A stretch of 50,130 bases of DNA from Vibrio furnissii CIP 102972 (GCF_000176175.1 NZ_ACZP01000008.1:1-50130), one strand, 5' to 3'. Positions 32,003 through 41,030 are shown, numbered from the stretch's first letter. Numbers and translations are program-made. Notes: generated from the sequence alone by a model not told the origin.

Positions 32003-32534
32003 AGATACATCCTTCCAGTTCAAGCGGACACAAGCAAGCCAAGGCAAGCCCCAGCGCTGTATCCTGTCCTTATTGTTATGAATCTAAACCTGCCAGTGGT
32101 GGCGGGTTCGCTTCCTTTCCGTCTCTCACAGGAAAAATTTTGTGAGAAAAACAATCCTTAGTGATATCCCTTTTGTCAGGCCACTTTTGTAGTGGTTTAT
32201 ATAGGTAGGAGCGGAATATCACCGACGTTTCGCAGCGTTTCTTGTAATAAAATAATCAAAAAACAGCGCAAAACTGTAAGTATCCTACAATTTTGTTGTG
32301 CAAAAATGCAACGAAAAGTAGGCGATTTTTACGGGCTTTTTTTGTTTGCAAATGCATAACTTGTTTAACATTTGTAAAACATTAAGGGTTAAATGCTGTT
32401 TTTATGAATGTTTATTGATTTTGGTTAGAGATGTCTGCGTTTCATACACCTAAAATTTGTGACTAAATAGTGTAATTATGTAATTTAATTACATTTTGTA
32501 ATTGAGAATTATTTGTATTTATTTGGGTGTCGCC
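32003..32534. promoter_or_regulatory. Divergent gltB/yhcC control region with structured leader
   Basis: These 532 bases contain no gene. A minus-strand promoter candidate for gltB is TTGCAT (32306-32311), 18-nt spacer, TAGGAT (32282-32287), giving a leader near 270 nt. In that leader, 32161-32222 can fold with GTGATAT / ATATCAC closing arms around an inner CCACT-5-AGTGG hairpin, and 32125-32146 forms CTCACA / TGTGAG. On the yhcC side, an exact 17-bp palindrome (ATGTAAT-TTA-ATTACAT, 32478-32494) sits within repeated TGTAATT boxes. Confidence 0.5.
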
Positions 32535-33467
32535 ATGCAGTTACATGAGTTAGTGAACACGATTGGACAAGATCTCCAGCGCCGCTACGGAGTGCGTGTA
32601 CATAAGTTGACCTTACATGGCGGATTCAGTTGCCCGAATCGCGATGGCACCATTGGCCGCGGCGGTTGTACTTTTTGCAATGTGGCGTCGTTTGCCGATG
32701 AAGCGAGCCAGGCCAAAAGCATTGAAGACCAGCTGACCGATCGCGCGGGTGAAGTGCAGCGGGCGAAGAAATATCTGGCCTATTTTCAGGCTTATACCAG
32801 TACCTATGCCGAGGTTCAGGTGCTGAAATCGATGTATGAACAGGCGCTCAAAGCGGCGGATATTGTCGGCTTGTGTGTTGGAACGCGCCCGGACTGTGTG
32901 CCGGATGCCGTGTTGGAACTGCTGGCTGAATACGCGCAGCAAGGGTTTGAGATTTGGCTTGAATTGGGGCTGCAAACGGCCAACGACCAAACACTCAAAC
33001 GCATCAACCGCGGCCACGATTTTGCCTGTTACGCTGAAATCACTCGTCGAGCCCGCGCGCTAGGTATCAAGGTTTGTACGCACCTGATCGTCGGGCTACC
33101 AAAAGAGGGGCGAGACGACAATCTCGCCACTTTAGAGCAAGTGCTTGCCGTGGGCACTGACGGCATCAAATTGCACGGTCTGCACATTGTCGAAGGCAGC
33201 ACCATGGCCAAAGCATGGCGTGCGGGCAAATTGGAAGCGCCGACGTTAGACGAATACGTCGCGATTGCGTGTGAAATGATTCAGCGCACACCGCCAGAGG
33301 TGGTCTTTCATCGCGTGGCTTCGTCGGCACGTCGGCCAACCCTGCTGTCACCGTTGTGGTGTGAGAACCGCTGGCTGGCGATGACGGAGATTGGACGCCG
33401 ACTGGATCGTGACGGCGCTCAAGGATCCTTCATCGCACGGCCATTTCAATATCACTCAATCGAATAG
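32535..33467 (+). CDS. yhcC: Radical SAM protein YhcC (TIGR01212 family)
   Basis: The ~310-aa protein is very close to E. coli YhcC from memory. It is a radical-SAM enzyme with the cluster-binding segment CPNRDGTIGRGGCTFC near residue 30, followed by YFQAYTSTYAEV, GTRPDCVPD and THLIVGLP in the TIM-barrel core. Its reaction and substrate are not established to my knowledge. ATG 32535 (MQLHELVNTIG) was chosen by homology over a TTG at 32502. Its closeness to gltBD and arcB is also seen in E. coli, so the neighbourhood is old. Confidence 0.93.
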   Translation: MQLHELVNTIGQDLQRRYGVRVHKLTLHGGFSCPNRDGTIGRGGCTFCNVASFADEASQAKSIEDQLTDRAGEVQRAKKYLAYFQAYTSTYAEVQVLKSMYEQALKAADIVGLCVGTRPDCVPDAVLELLAEYAQQGFEIWLELGLQTANDQTLKRINRGHDFACYAEITRRARALGIKVCTHLIVGLPKEGRDDNLATLEQVLAVGTDGIKLHGLHIVEGSTMAKAWRAGKLEAPTLDEYVAIACEMIQRTPPEVVFHRVASSARRPTLLSPLWCENRWLAMTEIGRRLDRDGAQGSFIARPFQYHSIE

Positions 33468-33542
33468 TTGCGGATCAAACCGAGAGAAACTGTTATCTTT
33501 TGCCCTCTCAATAAACGGTAGTGTTTGAAGGTTTTCATCAGC

Positions 33543-35294
33543 ATGGATCAACTGCAGTGGGCAGCGACAGGATTTATGGAACACTGGGGATGGTTTGTCT
33601 CGCTGATCGCCGTGATCGGCGCCGGTTTCCTCTATCTGTATCGTCGTTTGCAGCGGCATTTGGTGTTGCTGATGGCCAGTTCACCGGCGGCGCTGCTGCT
33701 ATTTCAAGCACAAAAAGGCGAATTGGTGTTTGCCAATTTAGCCGCGTTCTCGCTGTTTGGCATTCGCCGCGTGGGCAAAAATTTTTTCTTTCCTCATACA
33801 TTACCAACGCAGGCGCTAGAATCGCTGCTGCAAACCGTTGCGGGCTGCGCTGAAACACATGTTGCGGCGGTGATTGACTGGCCACTGTCCAGTGGCGGTG
33901 AACACAAAATTGAACTGACCGCGCGCGCGACCCATTATCGTGGCCAGCAAGTCTGGCTGGTCAATGCGGTCGCTTACCACCATGCTGCCTCTGAACATCA
34001 CCACGAACTCAATACGTTGACCATTTCTAAAACCGCCTTCGATTCTCTGTCGGAACTGATTTACGTCAAAGACTTAGATGGGCAACGCATCACCACCAAC
34101 CGCGCGTTTGATCAATTCTGGCATGGCCGTGAAGCCGAAGGCAGTGAAGCATTTTCCGGTGTGATGAAAGGGCGCGCCAGTCAGCAGCGCTGGACCACCA
34201 CACCGGATGGGCGCAGTTGTCTGCTGGAAACCCATCAAACGGTGCTGATGTCGCCCAGTGGCGAGAACTTGGGCGTGTTGGGTATCAGTCATGATGTGAC
34301 GGACTGGCACAACATTGAGCGCAATCTGCGTGATGAAATGGAAAAGCGCAAAGACACGGAAGTGGCACTGGCGCAGCGCGATACGATTTTGCAAAGCATT
34401 CTGGATGCCAGCCCCGATTCCATCGGCATTTTCAACGAGAACATGGTTTATCAAGCGTGTAATGAACCGTTTATTGACGCGCTGGGGCTGCATGATGTGC
34501 GTGAATTGATCGGCAAGCGCTTGCAAGATGTGGTGCCAGAAAGTGTGTATGCCCGTTTGTCGGAAACCGACAGCAGCGTGCTGGAAAGTGGCCACTCGCT
34601 GCGTTATCTGGATAAAGTGGACTATGCCAACGGGCGTCAAGTGTGGTACGACGTGGTGAAATCGCCTTTTCGTGATCCCATTTCCGGGACGCGAGGCGTG
34701 CTGATCATGGCGCGAGATGTGTCGGAGCGCTATCTCAGCACGCAAAAACTGGAAGCGGCCAACCAAGAGTTAGAGCGGTTGAGTTACTTAGATAGCTTGA
34801 CGCAAGTGGCAAACCGACGCCGTTTTGATGCGCAGATGCAAGCGCTGTGGCACCTACATGCCCGTGAAAAGCGTCCACTGAGCGTGATGCTGTGCGATGT
34901 CGATTACTTTAAAGGGTACAACGATCGCTATGGCCACTTACAAGGGGACGATATTCTTCGCTTGGTGGCGCAAGCGTTCAATGACGTGATTAACCGTTCG
35001 TCCGATTGCGTCGCCCGATATGGTGGGGAAGAGTTTGCCATCATTTTGCCCAACACCGAGTTGGCGGGCGTTCAATTGGTGGCGCAGCGCATTCACGATC
35101 GTTTGGCAGAACTCGCGATCCCGCACCAGAGTTCTACTGTGTCGCCTTATATCACCATCAGTATTGGTGTGGTGACCTGCATTCCTCAACCCGAGGATAC
35201 CCCAGAAACCATGTTGGCTTGGGCCGACAGCGCGCTGTATCAAGCCAAAGCCAATGGCCGCAATCAAACCAGCGTGCACCCCATCTCACTTTGA
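33543..35294 (+). CDS. Membrane-anchored PAS-GGDEF diguanylate cyclase
   Basis: The 583-aa protein makes the second messenger c-di-GMP. It has one N-terminal membrane helix (residues ~14-33). Three PAS-like regions follow (around residues 35-100, 155-250 and 275-400; SPAALLLFQ, SELIYVKDLDG, DASPDSIGIFN). A C-terminal GGDEF domain begins at ~residue 415 (LDSLTQVANRRRFD). The active site is GGEEF at 494-498, a functional variant, with an RSSD inhibitory site at 485-488 exactly five residues upstream, so product inhibition is expected. ATG 33543 was chosen over TTG 33525. The gene sits between yhcC and arcB; the PAS signal is unknown. Confidence 0.93.
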   Translation: MDQLQWAATGFMEHWGWFVSLIAVIGAGFLYLYRRLQRHLVLLMASSPAALLLFQAQKGELVFANLAAFSLFGIRRVGKNFFFPHTLPTQALESLLQTVAGCAETHVAAVIDWPLSSGGEHKIELTARATHYRGQQVWLVNAVAYHHAASEHHHELNTLTISKTAFDSLSELIYVKDLDGQRITTNRAFDQFWHGREAEGSEAFSGVMKGRASQQRWTTTPDGRSCLLETHQTVLMSPSGENLGVLGISHDVTDWHNIERNLRDEMEKRKDTEVALAQRDTILQSILDASPDSIGIFNENMVYQACNEPFIDALGLHDVRELIGKRLQDVVPESVYARLSETDSSVLESGHSLRYLDKVDYANGRQVWYDVVKSPFRDPISGTRGVLIMARDVSERYLSTQKLEAANQELERLSYLDSLTQVANRRRFDAQMQALWHLHAREKRPLSVMLCDVDYFKGYNDRYGHLQGDDILRLVAQAFNDVINRSSDCVARYGGEEFAIILPNTELAGVQLVAQRIHDRLAELAIPHQSSTVSPYITISIGVVTCIPQPEDTPETMLAWADSALYQAKANGRNQTSVHPISL

Positions 35295-35336
35295 GCATGC
35301 GTGGGGGGATTCATCCACGACTTATCACGGTTATGG

Positions 35337-35366
35337 CTGACGTTCATAGGCCAAACACGCTAGACT
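35337..35366 (+). promoter_or_regulatory. Candidate arcB promoter
   Basis: CTGACG (35337-35342), an 18-nt spacer and TAGACT (35361-35366) lie in the 100-bp gap before arcB, so arcB may be transcribed independently of the diguanylate cyclase gene. Confidence 0.45.
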
Positions 35367-35394
35367 AACGCCAACGTTTATCCTGGAGCTTTGC

Positions 35395-37740
35395 ATGAAA
35401 CCCATGAAAAATCTCGCCCAGTATTATGTCGATCTGCTGGTCAAGCTGGGCATCCTCCGTTTTTCAATTTTGCTGGCGCTGGCCTTAGTGGCTTTGGCCG
35501 TGGTAGTGCAAGTTGGCATCACGCTGGCGCTGAAAGGTTTTGTCGACGACATTGATATTGTTCGCTCGGTGTTTTTTGGCTTGTTGATCACGCCCTGGGC
35601 GGTCTATTTCCTGTCGGTGGTGGTCGATCAGTTGGAAGAGTCACGTCAACGCTTGTCCAAACTGGTCTCTAAGCTCAAGGACATGCGATCACGCGATCAG
35701 GAACTCAATCAGAAGCTGCAACAGAACATCGTCAAGCTCAATCAAGAAATTGAAGAGCGGATCAAAGCCGAAGAAGCGCGTGAAGAGGCGATGGTGGATC
35801 TGGAGAACGAAGTCTATCAGCGTGAAAAAACCCAGGTTGAATTGGCAGAACGGACTGCGCTGCTGCGCTCGTTCATCGATGCGTCACCGGATCTGATCTA
35901 CTACCGCAACTCCAAATGTGAATTCTCCGGCTGTAACCGCGCCATGGAAGAGCTGACCGGCAAGCGCGAAAGTGATCTGGTTGGGTTGACGCCATGGGAT
36001 GTGTATCGCAAAGAGATCGCGCAGTCGATCGTTGAAACCGACCAGCAAGTGTTTGATAACAACCGTTCGCTCACGTATGAGCAGTGGCTGGAATACCCGG
36101 ATGGGCGTAAAAGTTATTTCGAGCTGCGCAAAGTGCCATTTTACAGCAAAGATGGTCGTCATTTGGGCTTGGTGGGCTTTGGGCGCGATATCACGGAACG
36201 TAAGCGTCATGAAGAGTCTTTGGAAAAAGCCAGCCGTGACAAAACTACCTTTATTTCGACCATCAGCCATGAATTGCGTACCCCGCTCAACGGCATTGTG
36301 GGGCTAAGCCGTATGCTGCTGGATACCCAGCTTGATCCCGAGCAGCGTAAACACATGCAGACCATCAATGTCAGTGCGGTGACGCTGGGCAATATCTTCA
36401 ACGACATCATCGACATGGATAAATTTGACCGTCGCAAACTGGAGTTATTCCCGGCGCCGCTCAATTTCGAGGAGTTTGTTGCTGAGCTCGAAAGCCTCTC
36501 GGCGTTGATGGCCGAGCAGAAAGGACTGCGTTTTGATCTCGAACGGTTGACGGATTTACCAGCGCTGGTGGAAGTGGATGCGACGCGCCTGCGTCAGGTG
36601 CTGTGGAACTTGATCAGCAACGCGATGAAATTCACCAAAGAAGGGGGCGTGGTGATGTCGGTCAGCGCTGAGGTTGAGGGGGATTTCGCCAATATCGTGA
36701 TGGACATTGAAGATACCGGGATCGGCATTCCAGAATCGGAGCTCGATAAGATCTTCGCCATGTATTATCAGGTTAAATCAGGCAAAGATAACTTACACGC
36801 GGTCGGCACCGGCATTGGGCTGGCGGTGTCTCGCCAGTTGATCAATCTGATGGGCGGCGACATCAGTGTTAGCAGTGAAGAGGGATTTGGCAGCACCTTC
36901 ACCGTCACCATATGCGTGCCATTGTCACACGCGAGCGTGGCTGAGCCGCAACCTATACAGCAACAGAGCTTAAATATCTTTATGGTGGAAGATATTGAAC
37001 TCAACGTCACCGTGGCTCGCTCGCTGCTGGAAAGCTTAGGTCATACCGTGTCGGTCGCGATGACCGGGGAAGAGGCCAAAGCCGTATTCGAACCGGATCA
37101 ATACGATTTGGTGTTCCTCGATATTCAATTGCCGGACATGACCGGCTTTGACATTGCTCAGTACTACCGAGACACGTATCCGCATCTGCCGCCATTGGTG
37201 GCTTTGACGGCCAACGTGCTGAAAGACAAAGGCGAATATCAACGTAAAGGCATGGATGATGTGATCAGCAAACCGCTGTCCGTACAAGCCGTGCAGGATG
37301 TGATTAACAAGGTGGTGCATCACATCGACAAACCGAGTGTGCAGGCCATTTCGCCGCAGCCAGAGCTGCTGGATGCGCAAGATGAGTTGTATCAACGTTT
37401 ACTCGATTTGCCCATGTTGGAGTCCTACATTGACATTGTGGGGCCGCAGCCGGTGCTCGACAGTATTGAAATGTTTGCCGAGATGATGCCAAGCTATATC
37501 GAGGTTCTTGATTCCAATATGGTGGCCAAAGATCAGGCGGGGATTGCGTCGGAAGCGCACAAAATTAAAGGGGCGGCAGGCTCGATTGGTTTGAAACACA
37601 TTCAGAGTGTGGCCCAGAAAGCGCAATCGCCGGATGCGCCGGCATGGTGGGAAAACATCACCGATTGGGTCGATGAAATTAAAAATGAATACCAGAATGA
37701 TATTCTGGTGCTGAAACAGTGGTTAGCGCAGAGGAAATAA
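35395..37740 (+). CDS. arcB: Aerobic respiration control sensor kinase ArcB
   Basis: ArcB senses the redox state of the quinone pool and phosphorylates ArcA. The 781-aa tripartite kinase has two N-terminal membrane helices (residues ~20-45 and ~55-75), a coiled-coil linker, a PAS domain (~residues 155-275), the transmitter with phosphorylated His292 (ISHELRTP), a receiver with Asp576 (VFLDIQLPDM), and a C-terminal HPt domain with His722 (EAHKIKGAAGS). The H-D-H relay is complete. A TGGAGC ribosome site precedes the ATG. A lipoprotein gene starts one base after its stop, and arcA is convergent. Confidence 0.98.
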   Translation: MKPMKNLAQYYVDLLVKLGILRFSILLALALVALAVVVQVGITLALKGFVDDIDIVRSVFFGLLITPWAVYFLSVVVDQLEESRQRLSKLVSKLKDMRSRDQELNQKLQQNIVKLNQEIEERIKAEEAREEAMVDLENEVYQREKTQVELAERTALLRSFIDASPDLIYYRNSKCEFSGCNRAMEELTGKRESDLVGLTPWDVYRKEIAQSIVETDQQVFDNNRSLTYEQWLEYPDGRKSYFELRKVPFYSKDGRHLGLVGFGRDITERKRHEESLEKASRDKTTFISTISHELRTPLNGIVGLSRMLLDTQLDPEQRKHMQTINVSAVTLGNIFNDIIDMDKFDRRKLELFPAPLNFEEFVAELESLSALMAEQKGLRFDLERLTDLPALVEVDATRLRQVLWNLISNAMKFTKEGGVVMSVSAEVEGDFANIVMDIEDTGIGIPESELDKIFAMYYQVKSGKDNLHAVGTGIGLAVSRQLINLMGGDISVSSEEGFGSTFTVTICVPLSHASVAEPQPIQQQSLNIFMVEDIELNVTVARSLLESLGHTVSVAMTGEEAKAVFEPDQYDLVFLDIQLPDMTGFDIAQYYRDTYPHLPPLVALTANVLKDKGEYQRKGMDDVISKPLSVQAVQDVINKVVHHIDKPSVQAISPQPELLDAQDELYQRLLDLPMLESYIDIVGPQPVLDSIEMFAEMMPSYIEVLDSNMVAKDQAGIASEAHKIKGAAGSIGLKHIQSVAQKAQSPDAPAWWENITDWVDEIKNEYQNDILVLKQWLAQRK

Positions 37741-37741
37741 C

Positions 37742-38188
37742 ATGAAAAAGTGGCTTTTGGTTTTAGCGAGTACAGTTTTGGCCGCGTGTGCGACGCATAC
37801 CGTCAACTGGCAGCACAGCAATTTGGCCATGTTCTCAGACACGGCGATTCAGCTCAAAAGTAACCTCTGGACCGATCAAATGCCTAAGGTCGGAGAGGAT
37901 GTTGATTCGCAGAATCTCAACGGCACCTTGACGCTGGAAACGTCCGGTCAGCTTCCGGCGGATCTGAATGTCAGCATGGTGGTGATTAAGCAGGGCGATG
38001 AGATGTGGACCATTGACGGTGATGACGTGGAACTGCGTACCCAAAGTGAAAACATGTGGGAAGTGGTGTTCCAGAGTGACATTGAAATCGATCTGAACAA
38101 GCCAGTCAGCGTGGCGTTGGGCTTAAGTGACAGCCAAGGCGAAACTTGGCTGGTAGAACACAAAGTCACGATCGACAAAGTGTACTGA
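37742..38188 (+). CDS. Small lipoprotein of unknown function, downstream of arcB
   Basis: The 148-aa protein has a lipoprotein signal peptide with lipobox LAAC (Cys16) and a mature part predicted to be mostly beta-strand (LNGTLTLETSGQLPADLNVSMVV). I do not recognise a named domain. The ATG lies one base after the arcB TAA with GAGGAAAT as ribosome site, so it is co-transcribed and probably coupled with arcB. A role in envelope or redox sensing would be a guess from context only. Confidence 0.8.
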   Translation: MKKWLLVLASTVLAACATHTVNWQHSNLAMFSDTAIQLKSNLWTDQMPKVGEDVDSQNLNGTLTLETSGQLPADLNVSMVVIKQGDEMWTIDGDDVELRTQSENMWEVVFQSDIEIDLNKPVSVALGLSDSQGETWLVEHKVTIDKVY

Positions 38189-38200
38189 TCGGTAAAGCAT

Positions 38201-38230
38201 AAAAAAGCCTCTGCATGCAGAGGCTTTTTT
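38201..38230. terminator. Bidirectional terminator between the arcB unit and arcA
   Basis: A perfect 30-bp palindrome, with GCCTCTGCA/TGCAGAGGC flanked by six A and six T, separates the convergent units. Confidence 0.95.
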
Positions 38231-38250
38231 GTGTTCGTTGATTTGGAAAA

Positions 38251-38967
38251 TTACTCTTCCAGATCACCACAGAAACGGTAACCTTCGCCGTGAATCGTTG
38301 CGATGATTTCCGGTGTGCCAGACACAGATTCGAAGTGTTTACGAATGCGGCGAATGGTCACGTCTACGGTGCGGTCATGAGGTTTGAGCTCACGGCCAGT
38401 CATTTTCTTCAGCAGATCCGCACGAGTCTGGATCTTGCCTGGGTTTTCACAGAAGTGCAGTAGTGCACGGAACTCTGAACGCGGCAGCTTGTAGCTGTCG
38501 CCGTCAGGGCTAACCAGTGAACGACTGTTGATGTCCAGTACCCAACCGTTGAATTCGTATTTCTCAACAGAACGTTTCTCTTCGTGTGTTGTGCTTGCGT
38601 TCATTGAACGGCTAAGCAGGTTACGTGCACGAATGGTGAGTTCACGTGGGTTAAATGGCTTCGTGATGTAATCATCTGCACCGATTTCCAGACCCAGAAT
38701 CTTGTCTACTTCATTGTCGCGACCAGTCAGGAACATCAGCGCTACATCTGCTTGTTCGCGAAGTTCGCGAGCCAGCAGCAAGCCGTTTTTACCTGGCAGG
38801 TTGATATCCATGATCACCAAATTGATTGGGTTGTCGGACAGCACATGGTGCATCTCTTCACCGTTACTGGCCTCAAAAACAGCGTATCCCTCTGCTTCAA
38901 AAATACTCTTAAGAGTGTTACGAGTTACCTGCTCGTCTTCAACGATTAGAATCTGCGGGGTTTGCAT
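38251..38967 (-). CDS. arcA: Aerobic respiration control response regulator ArcA
   Basis: ArcA is the OmpR-family response regulator that represses aerobic respiration genes and adjusts many anaerobic promoters when phosphorylated by ArcB. The 238-aa protein matches the E. coli length. It has the receiver domain with Asp54 ([13 protein letters not shown]) and a C-terminal winged helix ([23 protein letters not shown]). It is convergent with the arcB operon; in E. coli the two genes are unlinked. Its promoter has an upstream perfect FNR box. Confidence 0.98.
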   Translation of the reverse strand: MQTPQILIVEDEQVTRNTLKSIFEAEGYAVFEASNGEEMHHVLSDNPINLVIMDINLPGKNGLLLARELREQADVALMFLTGRDNEVDKILGLEIGADDYITKPFNPRELTIRARNLLSRSMNASTTHEEKRSVEKYEFNGWVLDINSRSLVSPDGDSYKLPRSEFRALLHFCENPGKIQTRADLLKKMTGRELKPHDRTVDVTIRRIRKHFESVSGTPEIIATIHGEGYRFCGDLEE

Positions 38968-39289
38968 TGGCGGTACCTAAACTTGTGAAAAAAATGTGCT
39001 AATAGAACTCATTCTAGGCAAAAACATAACATACAAGTAAAATTATGTTGATAATAAACCAAAGTTTTTAGACAAAGTCTCGACTTTGATTGCCCGCCAT
39101 CCATGGATAACACTAGCGATTGAGATCCAATACCTCGACAGTTCTACTAGGCTTTGCAGCGAATTCTATAATGTTAACAGCATGCTAACAACGGCCTGTT
39201 GTTAATTCCAACAACTTTGTTGATTTACATCAAGAGTTGGAATGTAACAGATATGAATAGTAATAACGAGTTGTAAAAATACGAGAACA
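38968..39289. promoter_or_regulatory. arcA / DUF3293 divergent control region with FNR box
   Basis: The 322-bp spacer holds an arcA promoter candidate on the minus strand (TTGTTA-N17-TAGAAT; -35 at 39186-39191, -10 at 39163-39168), implying a leader near 190 nt. A perfect FNR box TTGAT-TTAC-ATCAA lies at 39220-39233. Its centre is about 70 bp upstream of the predicted arcA start, a class I activator distance, and close enough to the divergent gene for a class II site. A GTTGTT-6-AACAAC stem (39198-39215) is nearby. Confidence 0.7.
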
Positions 39290-39676
39290 ATGACGATAGA
39301 TAAAAAACTGTGGCAAGCCTACTCCCGTGTCCGATTTGCCTTTGAATCCCCGTTGCGCAAGCGATCGTTCGCCATCATCACGGCATGGAACCCGAAAAGC
39401 CAAAGGTTGTCGAATAATGAGAATTGCGTAAATAATCAACGTTTACAACAGAAGTTGATGAATTATGATTGGTCTGAAGTGGTGGTCGGAGATGACCATT
39501 TCGACTGGTTTGAAGAGAGTTTTGCCGTGGTCATGCCTTTAGACACGGCGCTGCAGCTGGCCAGAGACTTTGACCAGAATGCGATTTATTACGTTATGAA
39601 CGATGAGCTGATGTTGCACTCTTGTATTGACGGGAGGGCGGTGTCGTTAGGCTCGTTACAAGAAAAACTTAAATAA
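39290..39676 (+). CDS. DUF3293 protein
   Basis: This 128-aa soluble protein matches DUF3293 as I remember the family: an N-terminal AITAWNP-type strand (residues ~28-35), then NNQRLQQKL and a central acidic [16 protein letters not shown]. No function is established. It lacks a signal peptide and membrane segments. It is divergent from arcA and 25 bp upstream of the RraA-like gene, with which it is probably co-transcribed. The FNR box 57 bp before its start suggests oxygen-dependent expression (inference). Confidence 0.8.
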   Translation: MTIDKKLWQAYSRVRFAFESPLRKRSFAIITAWNPKSQRLSNNENCVNNQRLQQKLMNYDWSEVVVGDDHFDWFEESFAVVMPLDTALQLARDFDQNAIYYVMNDELMLHSCIDGRAVSLGSLQEKLK

Positions 39677-39701
39677 CAAGCACAACAAGAATCATGGAGG
39701 A

Positions 39702-40190
39702 ATGATGAGAGATATTACACCGGATATTTGTGATCAATATGAATCGCAAGTGACATTGTTGGAGCTACCGTTACAAAATTTCGGTATGCGCAGTGCCTTC
39801 TGGGGACAAATCGTCACCGTACGCTGTTATCACGACAATTCGAAAGTGAAAGAAATACTCAGCCAAAACGGCAAAGGAAAAGTGTTGGTGGTCGATGGTC
39901 ATGGCTCTTGCCAAAAAGCGCTGATGGGCGACCAAATTGCCATTTCCGCCATTGAGAATGAATGGGAAGGCGTGATCATCAATGGTGCGGTGCGCGATGT
40001 GGTGGCGATGTCCCAGATGGATCTCGGCATTAAAGCGCTGGGGGCTTGCCCGTTCAAAACAGAGAAGCGCGGTGCGGGGGATGTCAATGTCACATTGACG
40101 ATTCATAACCAGATGATTCAGCCGGGCGATTACCTCTACGCCGACTGGAATGGGGTTCTCCTGTCGCCTGTTGAGCTGACGCTGAGTTAG
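39702..40190 (+). CDS. RraA-like / HMG-aldolase-family protein
   Basis: The 162-aa protein has the swivelling-domain fold of RraA (inhibitor of RNase E) and of HMG/CHA aldolases ([43 protein letters not shown]). True E. coli RraA has GAVRQ, whereas this protein keeps the Arg-Asp pair (GAVRD) that binds metal and substrate in the aldolases. An enzymatic rather than RNase E-regulatory role is therefore possible. ATG 39702 or 39705 can be the start; GGAGG lies at 39696-39700. Its stop overlaps the convergent gene by 4 bp. Confidence 0.8.
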   Translation: MMRDITPDICDQYESQVTLLELPLQNFGMRSAFWGQIVTVRCYHDNSKVKEILSQNGKGKVLVVDGHGSCQKALMGDQIAISAIENEWEGVIINGAVRDVVAMSQMDLGIKALGACPFKTEKRGAGDVNVTLTIHNQMIQPGDYLYADWNGVLLSPVELTLS

Positions 40191-40648
40191 AACCGAAAGC
40201 CGAGACCGAACTCGATGCCTTGCTGCCACTCCTGATAGTCGAGAGTGGCGTGCAAATCGAGATTTTCGGTGAGGTGCAAGCGGCTGGAGACTTCGGCCGA
40301 CAAGACGTCAACGCGTTTATTGTCTTCGCTAAGTTTGTTCACCGAATAGAGGGTGCTTTTGAGTGAGAAGCGCTCGCTCACCTTGTAGCTGACGCCACTG
40401 AGAAACCCATTTTCGCCGCCGTTTATCGATGAGTTGACGCGTGCGCCGACATATAAATCCACATTGCGAAATACGTTATACATGTACCCGCCATCGACCA
40501 CCCAACTGTCAAAGCCCTGATTACCCGGTTCGCTGTACAAGAACATACTGTGTGAAGACCGGTTTTGTTCGGAAGGCAAGGCGGGGAGTTCTACGGCGTG
40601 CGCGGCACAACCCATCACGAGGCATACCATACCAAGAATGTGCTTCAT
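40187..40648 (-). CDS. Small outer-membrane beta-barrel-like protein
   Basis: This 153-aa exported protein has a signal peptide ([18 protein letters not shown], cleavage near residue 18). The body has alternating amphipathic strands ([33 protein letters not shown]) and ends in a terminal Phe (GLGFRF), the usual signal for BAM-assembled barrels. About six to eight strands seem possible. No family name is recognised. ATG 40648 has an ideal AAGGAGG site; the frame upstream to 40714 lacks export features. It is convergent with and overlaps the RraA-like gene by 4 bp. Confidence 0.75.
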   Translation of the reverse strand: MKHILGMVCLVMGCAAHAVELPALPSEQNRSSHSMFLYSEPGNQGFDSWVVDGGYMYNVFRNVDLYVGARVNSSINGGENGFLSGVSYKVSERFSLKSTLYSVNKLSEDNKRVDVLSAEVSSRLHLTENLDLHATLDYQEWQQGIEFGLGFRF

Positions 40649-40867
40649 GATACCCTCCTTGTTGTGATGATTGGGTGTTCGCTTTCCACTGCGGCAACCC
40701 CAATTTAAGCACAAAATATCACCGGTTGCTGCTCAAATTGTTATAGCGATTGGTTATGTCGGAATGATGGTTCGGTTATCTGTGTGTCACCCTAGCATAT
40801 GAATCCTGATGATTTAGCGATTTAGACGTAAGAATTGAAAGAGAAGCGAAAAAAAACAAATTTTTCG

Positions 40868-40896
40868 TTGACTCTTTGCGCAAAAATGGGTTAAAC
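40868..40896 (+). promoter_or_regulatory. thr operon promoter
   Basis: TTGACT (40868-40873), a 17-nt spacer and TTAAAC (40891-40896) are placed about 40 bp before the leader peptide, like the E. coli thr promoter. Upstream, 40649-40867 shows no further gene. Confidence 0.75.
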
Positions 40897-40934
40897 GTAA
40901 AGGCACGCAAACACACGAGTTACGCAAGATTCCT

Positions 40935-41012
40935 ATGATTAATAACAGCCTAGTAGTAATGACCACGACCATTATTATTACCGACATGACGCATGTTGGG
41001 GCAGGCTGCTGA
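40935..41012 (+). CDS. thrL: thr operon leader peptide ThrL
   Basis: A 25-codon ORF encodes a peptide with clustered regulatory residues: three Thr, three Ile and a Thr in succession (TTTIIIT), then [10 protein letters not shown]. The end resembles E. coli ThrL (GNGAG). It sits directly before a strong hairpin with a T run, so ribosome stalling at Thr or Ile codons would control read-through into thrABC. No strong ribosome site is obvious upstream. It is too short for usual gene-finders. Confidence 0.93.
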   Translation: MINNSLVVMTTTIIITDMTHVGAGC

Positions 41013-41030
41013 GCGTAAAAAATTCACAAA

